DNA of 11,059 nt, from assembly GCA_945871045.1 (NCBI GenBank), contig CAMBUC010000043.1:1-11059 (forward strand), written 5' to 3'. The notes under the pieces are model-generated. The model was given only the letters and a program-made list of their open reading frames with translations. It searched no databases and was not told where the DNA came from. Each line of letters opens with the position of its first letter. The stretch's first letter is position 1. Source of the DNA: an uncultured bacterium (GTDB lineage: Bacteria > Bacillota > Clostridia > Lachnospirales > Lachnospiraceae). A program made the translations under genes and the position numbers. Shown here piece by piece: positions 8,252-11,059 of the stretch.

Positions 8252-8959
8252 TTATTCCTCCTTGAGCCCTCCATAACGTCTGTCACGGTTTTCATAAGCA
8301 TCAATTGCTTTTTTCAGTTCCTTTTCATCAAAATCCGGCCAGGGCACATCTGTAAAATAAAATTCGCTGTATGCCAACTGCCACAACAAGTAGTTTGACA
8401 GTCTTTGTTCCCCGCTGGTACGGATCAGAAGATCCGGATCCGGAAGCTCCTTTGTGTCCAGATATCCGCCAAAACACGCTTCTGTCAGATCCTCGATCTG
8501 AAGATTGCCATCCTGAACATCCTTACATACATTTCGCATCGCCCGGAGCATTTCATCACGACTGCCATAATTGATGGCAATTGTCAGATTCAATTCATCA
8601 TAAACAGAGGAAACACGGTCAGCCTCCATGATCTGTTTTTGAAATTTAGGCTCCAGGCGACTGATATCTCCGATCACGCGAATGTGCATCTTGTGTTCAT
8701 GGGCAGTTTGTATACATTTATCAAGATATCCGGAAAGCAACTTCATAAGCGCCTTCACTTCTGCGTCCGGACGGCTCCAGTTCTCTGTCGAAAACGCATA
8801 TAACGTCAGATACTTCACTCCCAGTTTTTTTGCTGCCAAACAAACGTCTTCCACATTTTTTGCACCTGCCGTGTGTCCGGCAGTTCTTGGTAAACCTTTT
8901 CGTTTGGCCCATCTTCCGTTACCGTCCATGATGATTGCAATATGCTGCGGTACACCCAT
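8252..8959 (-). CDS. uppS: Undecaprenyl diphosphate synthase (cis-prenyltransferase, UPP synthase)
   Basis: Adds isopentenyl diphosphate units in cis to farnesyl diphosphate, giving the C55 carrier lipid used for peptidoglycan and other wall polymers. The 235 residues are typical length. The N-terminal MDGNGRWA (11–18) carries D12, the magnesium and catalytic aspartate equivalent to E. coli D26. AFSTENW lies at 55–61. The C-terminal family block at ~175–202 reads PDLLIRTSGEQRLSN and then AYSEFYF, with the diphosphate-binding arginines R180 and R186 and the metal ligand E199. ATG is preceded by AAAGGAGG, 7 bases away. Trans-prenyltransferases are unrelated and can be excluded. A shorter-chain cis-prenyltransferase is possible in principle, but the context next to cdsA and dxr favours UppS. 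A terminator-like hairpin stands directly upstream. Confidence 0.97.
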   Translation of the reverse strand: MGVPQHIAIIMDGNGRWAKRKGLPRTAGHTAGAKNVEDVCLAAKKLGVKYLTLYAFSTENWSRPDAEVKALMKLLSGYLDKCIQTAHEHKMHIRVIGDISRLEPKFQKQIMEADRVSSVYDELNLTIAINYGSRDEMLRAMRNVCKDVQDGNLQIEDLTEACFGGYLDTKELPDPDLLIRTSGEQRLSNYLLWQLAYSEFYFTDVPWPDFDEKELKKAIDAYENRDRRYGGLKEE

Positions 8960-8974
8960 GAATATTCCTCCTTT

Positions 8975-9004
8975 AAAAAAGGGGGCACTGCATAAGCATG
9001 CCCC
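8975..9004 (-). terminator. Intrinsic-terminator-like hairpin between frr and uppS
   Basis: Read on the minus strand, the stem is GGGGCA pairing with TGCCCC. It continues past one unpaired G as TGC with GCA around a TTAT loop: nine base pairs in all, seven of them G-C. A C and then six T follow directly (8975–8980), the standard form of a Rho-independent terminator. It begins 14 bases after the frr stop. The T run abuts the uppS ribosome binding site AAAGGAGG (8967–8974), so it may act as an attenuator that lowers uppS-to-polC transcription rather than ending the operon. The inverted repeat is seen directly; its activity is inferred. Confidence 0.7.
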
Positions 9005-9018
9005 ACTTCCCTTTTGTT

Positions 9019-9573
9019 TTATACAGTAAGGATCTCTTTTGTCTTCTCCTCTACTGCCTTATCAACATTTGCGATGTACTTGTCTGTAAGTTTCTGCAGT
9101 GCATCCTCAAGATCCTTGATCTCGTCCTCAGAAATGTCTTCTGTCTTAGAAAGTTTCTTAAATGCATCATTTCCATCGCGGCGAATATTACGAATCGCTA
9201 CCTTAGCATTCTCGCCTTTCTTCTTAACGTCCTTTGCTAATTCCTTACGACGCTCCTCTGTAAGTTCCGGGAAGATTAACCGGATCAATTTTCCATCATT
9301 GGTAGGATTAATACCAAGATCTGAAGTCATGATCGCTTTTTCGATTGCCTTAACCATGGAAGCCTCCCAAGGCTGGATCTGGATCATCCGGGGTTCAGGT
9401 ACATTTACGTTTGCAACCTGCTGAATGGGGGTAGGTGTTCCATAATAATCTACACGCAATTTATCCAGAACATGCGGATTTGCACGTCCTGCTCGAATTC
9501 CGCCATACTCCTCTGACAGATTGTTCATAGTTTTTTTCATTTTTTCTTCGTAGATGTTTAATCTTTCATCCAT
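9019..9573 (-). CDS. frr: Ribosome recycling factor
   Basis: RRF splits post-termination ribosomes together with elongation factor G, freeing them for a new round. The 184 residues match the family length of about 185. The start MDERLNIYEEKMKKTM is the first helix of the three-helix bundle. GGIRAGRANPHVLDKLRVDYYG (from ~24) is the conserved hinge region leading to the small domain. PWEASMVKAIEKAI and LGINPTNDG follow, and the C-terminal charged helices (LTEERRKELAKDVKK, then RNIRRDGND) close the bundle. ATG is preceded by AGGAGGGG (9581–9588), 7 bases away. It starts 19 bases after the pyrH stop, the usual pyrH-frr pair of bacteria. The hairpin at 8975–9004 follows, which may separate its expression from the genes behind it. 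Confidence 0.98.
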   Translation of the reverse strand: MDERLNIYEEKMKKTMNNLSEEYGGIRAGRANPHVLDKLRVDYYGTPTPIQQVANVNVPEPRMIQIQPWEASMVKAIEKAIMTSDLGINPTNDGKLIRLIFPELTEERRKELAKDVKKKGENAKVAIRNIRRDGNDAFKKLSKTEDISEDEIKDLEDALQKLTDKYIANVDKAVEEKTKEILTV

Positions 9574-9592
9574 AGCGATTCCCCTCCTAATA

Positions 9593-10288
9593 TTACACGG
9601 TCACGATCGTTCCGTTAAATTTGCCATTTACTGCATTTACAATACTATTTTCTTCATTCAATGCAAATACATACATGGGCATATGATTTTCCATGCACAT
9701 TACAGAGGCCGTCATATCAACCACTGCAAGTTTCTTTTCAATAACTTCCTCTATAGAGATCGTATCATATTTCTTCGCGTCTGGATTGGTCTTCGGATCG
9801 CTGTCATAGACACCGTCAATTGCTTTTGCAAGATAAATGCCGTCTGCTTCAATCTCAATCGCACGCAGTGTTGTTCCGGTGTCTGTGGAAAAATACGGAT
9901 GCCCCGTACCACCTGCAAAGAACACTACCATTCCCTTTGAAAAATATTTATTTGCACGATCTTTTGAGAAAAGTTTTGTAAAACTTCCACACTCAAAGGG
10001 TGTAAGAACATTTGTCATCATACCTTCTGAACGGAAGATCTCCGATACATAAATACAATTCATAACGGTTGCAAGCATACCGATCTGATCTGCTTTTGTG
10101 CGATCGATCGTATTACTTGTACGTCCACGCCAGAAATTACCTCCTCCGATCACGATACCAACCTCTACGCCGGCATCTACGATCTGTTTTACCTGCTTTG
10201 CAACGCCAACAACAGTTGCCTCATCAAATCCAAAACCCTTACTTCCGGAAATTGCTTCGCCACTCAGTTTTAATAAGATTCGCTTCAT
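9593..10288 (-). CDS. pyrH: Uridylate kinase (UMP kinase)
   Basis: Hexameric bacterial UMP kinase of the amino acid kinase family, phosphorylating UMP to UDP for RNA, DNA and UDP-sugar synthesis; usually activated by GTP and inhibited by UTP. The 231 residues show the N-terminal LLKLSGEAISG (5–15), the IGGGNFWRG loop (47–55), ADQIGMLATVMN (66–77), GGTGHPYFSTDTG (126–138) and DGVYDSDPK (158–166), in the order and spacing of PyrH. It is unrelated to eukaryotic-type UMP/CMP kinases. ATG is preceded by GGGAGAAG. It sits 45 bases behind the bactofilin stop and 19 before frr. In B. subtilis and many bacteria pyrH follows rpsB and tsf; here a bactofilin precedes it instead. No residue looks abnormal. 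Confidence 0.98.
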   Translation of the reverse strand: MKRILLKLSGEAISGSKGFGFDEATVVGVAKQVKQIVDAGVEVGIVIGGGNFWRGRTSNTIDRTKADQIGMLATVMNCIYVSEIFRSEGMMTNVLTPFECGSFTKLFSKDRANKYFSKGMVVFFAGGTGHPYFSTDTGTTLRAIEIEADGIYLAKAIDGVYDSDPKTNPDAKKYDTISIEEVIEKKLAVVDMTASVMCMENHMPMYVFALNEENSIVNAVNGKFNGTIVTV

Positions 10289-10333
10289 ATGGTCTTCTCC
10301 CTGACAGTCTGTATGAACGTTATTTGTTGCTTT

Positions 10334-11059
10334 TTATTTGTTTTTTGAAAACAGGCTCTCAACATCTACATCAGAGTAGCACTGAGAACAGAATCCTTCG
10401 ATCACTGCACCATTATTAATCTGTACAGAACGAGACTTAATGTTACCCATGATGACTGCAGAAGTATCTACAACAACCGGTCCCTGCACATCAATATCAC
10501 CTTTCACTGCTCCTGCGATCACTGCAGAAGTTGCGGTAATGTTTCCGATGATCACTGATCCAAGACCTACTTTTACAGTACCGGAACTTACAACCTCTCC
10601 TTCAATGTGAGCGGAATCAGCAAAAAACTCTGAAGACGCACTATTACCTACGATCGTACCGATCACGGTTAATTTGCCGTTACACTTAATATCGCCTTCG
10701 ATCTTTCCTTCGATTTCAAAAGATCCGGTAGTTTCCATATTTCCTTTAATCTTTGTTCCGGCAGTAATCACAGAAACCTCATCGGTGACTTCGCTGCCCA
10801 TTACTGCTGTTTTGATATCTGCCTCTACAGCCGGCTCTGCAGTCTGTAAGGTTGCGTTTGTTACTGTTGTATCCATGGTATCCATTGATTTTTCCTCCTT
10901 CATGATATCTTTCTTGTTAATATTATAGAGATCCGTTGCCTTCGGTGTTGCTTTTTCAACCGGTGCAGCCGGGATATCGGTCTGTGACCTTACATCATGT
11001 TCAGGTAACGATGAAAGTTCTTCCTTCACAGCTTCTTCTATCATTTCATCTAAATGATC
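10334..11059 (-). CDS. Bactofilin family polymer-forming cytoskeletal protein with N-terminal extension (5' end cut by window)
   Basis: Bactofilins self-assemble without nucleotide into filaments under the membrane and guide wall synthesis and cell shape. The visible 241 residues end in a bactofilin (DUF583) domain, a right-handed beta helix. From about VSVITAGTKIKG to NNGAVIEGFC, glycine and branched hydrophobic residues alternate at short spacing over ~120 residues. The tail has a CSQC pair and ends DVDVESLFSKNK. Before the domain lies an acidic, Ala/Thr/Pro-containing stretch lacking bactofilin repeats. The frame is open to the right edge with no stop, and the other two minus frames are full of stops there, so the coding sequence probably starts outside the window. 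An internal start at ATG 10885 has an excellent AAGGAGG and would give a 183-residue protein; which start is used is unresolved. An M23 peptidase is a frequent bactofilin neighbour, but none is visible. Confidence 0.88.
   Translation of the reverse strand, partial: DHLDEMIEEAVKEELSSLPEHDVRSQTDIPAAPVEKATPKATDLYNINKKDIMKEEKSMDTMDTTVTNATLQTAEPAVEADIKTAVMGSEVTDEVSVITAGTKIKGNMETTGSFEIEGKIEGDIKCNGKLTVIGTIVGNSASSEFFADSAHIEGEVVSSGTVKVGLGSVIIGNITATSAVIAGAVKGDIDVQGPVVVDTSAVIMGNIKSRSVQINNGAVIEGFCSQCYSDVDVESLFSKNK
10894..10900 (-). promoter_or_regulatory. Strong internal ribosome binding site within the bactofilin frame
   Basis: A perfect AAGGAGG lies 8 bases before ATG at 10883–10885, which begins MDTMDTTV. 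A second ATG is three codons on. It sits inside the longer open frame, where it encodes part of Lys-Glu-Glu. Either it is the true start and the open frame upstream belongs to something else, or it drives a shorter second product lacking the acidic N-terminal part. An AAGGAGG can also arise by chance from Lys-Glu-Glu codons. Confidence 0.45.

Noticed and set aside
8101..8304. Minus-strand 67-codon frame across the uppS–cdsA junction
   Set aside because: It overlaps two well-supported genes in another frame and shows no family features.
9018..9045. Possible promoter at the end of frr: AAGACA, 16 bases, TATAAA
   Set aside because: Four and five matches to the consensus boxes can occur by chance. 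A transcript from it would meet the terminator hairpin within about 35 bases. Only start-site mapping could rescue it.
10289..10380. Promoter between bactofilin and pyrH (TTGAGA with A/T-rich downstream)
   Set aside because: No -10 box at 16–18 bases matches well; the A-rich stretch alone is not enough.

Overview
All supported genes lie on the minus strand and form one tightly packed run. In transcription order (from high to low coordinates) it reads: bactofilin – pyrH – frr – uppS – cdsA – dxr – rseP – ispG – polC. The Gram-positive-type polymerase PolC, the pyrH-frr-uppS-cdsA-dxr-rseP order and the AGGAGG-type ribosome binding sites point to Bacillota. The bactofilin upstream of pyrH and ispG directly before polC suggest class Clostridia, probably Lachnospiraceae. 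Family level is inference; base composition is moderate by eye.

Layout: positions 10334–11059 hold a bactofilin that is open at the right edge. Positions 9019–10288 hold UMP kinase (pyrH) and ribosome recycling factor (frr). A strong intrinsic-terminator-like hairpin (about 8975–9004) sits in the 59-base gap after frr. Then come uppS (8252–8959), cdsA (7434–8249), dxr (6247–7395), rseP (5176–6210) and ispG (4109–5161). Finally polC (about 4102 down to 1) leaves the window before its stop. Gaps within the run are 2 to 59 bases, and no gene-free stretch exceeds 300 bases. No tRNA, rRNA, insertion sequence, CRISPR array, phage gene or riboswitch was recognised.

How the genes work together: dxr and ispG are two steps of the MEP isoprenoid pathway. 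uppS uses the resulting C5 units to make the undecaprenyl carrier for cell-wall polymers. cdsA makes CDP-diacylglycerol for phospholipids, and RseP is an intramembrane protease of envelope signalling. Bactofilin is a membrane-associated polymer scaffold. PyrH supplies UDP for pyrimidine nucleotides and sugar nucleotides, Frr recycles ribosomes and PolC replicates DNA. This is a growth and envelope housekeeping operon, not an accessory island. I found no candidate for an undescribed system. The points worth a second look are the hairpin next to the uppS ribosome binding site, an internal start signal inside the bactofilin frame, and the non-ATG starts of rseP and probably polC.
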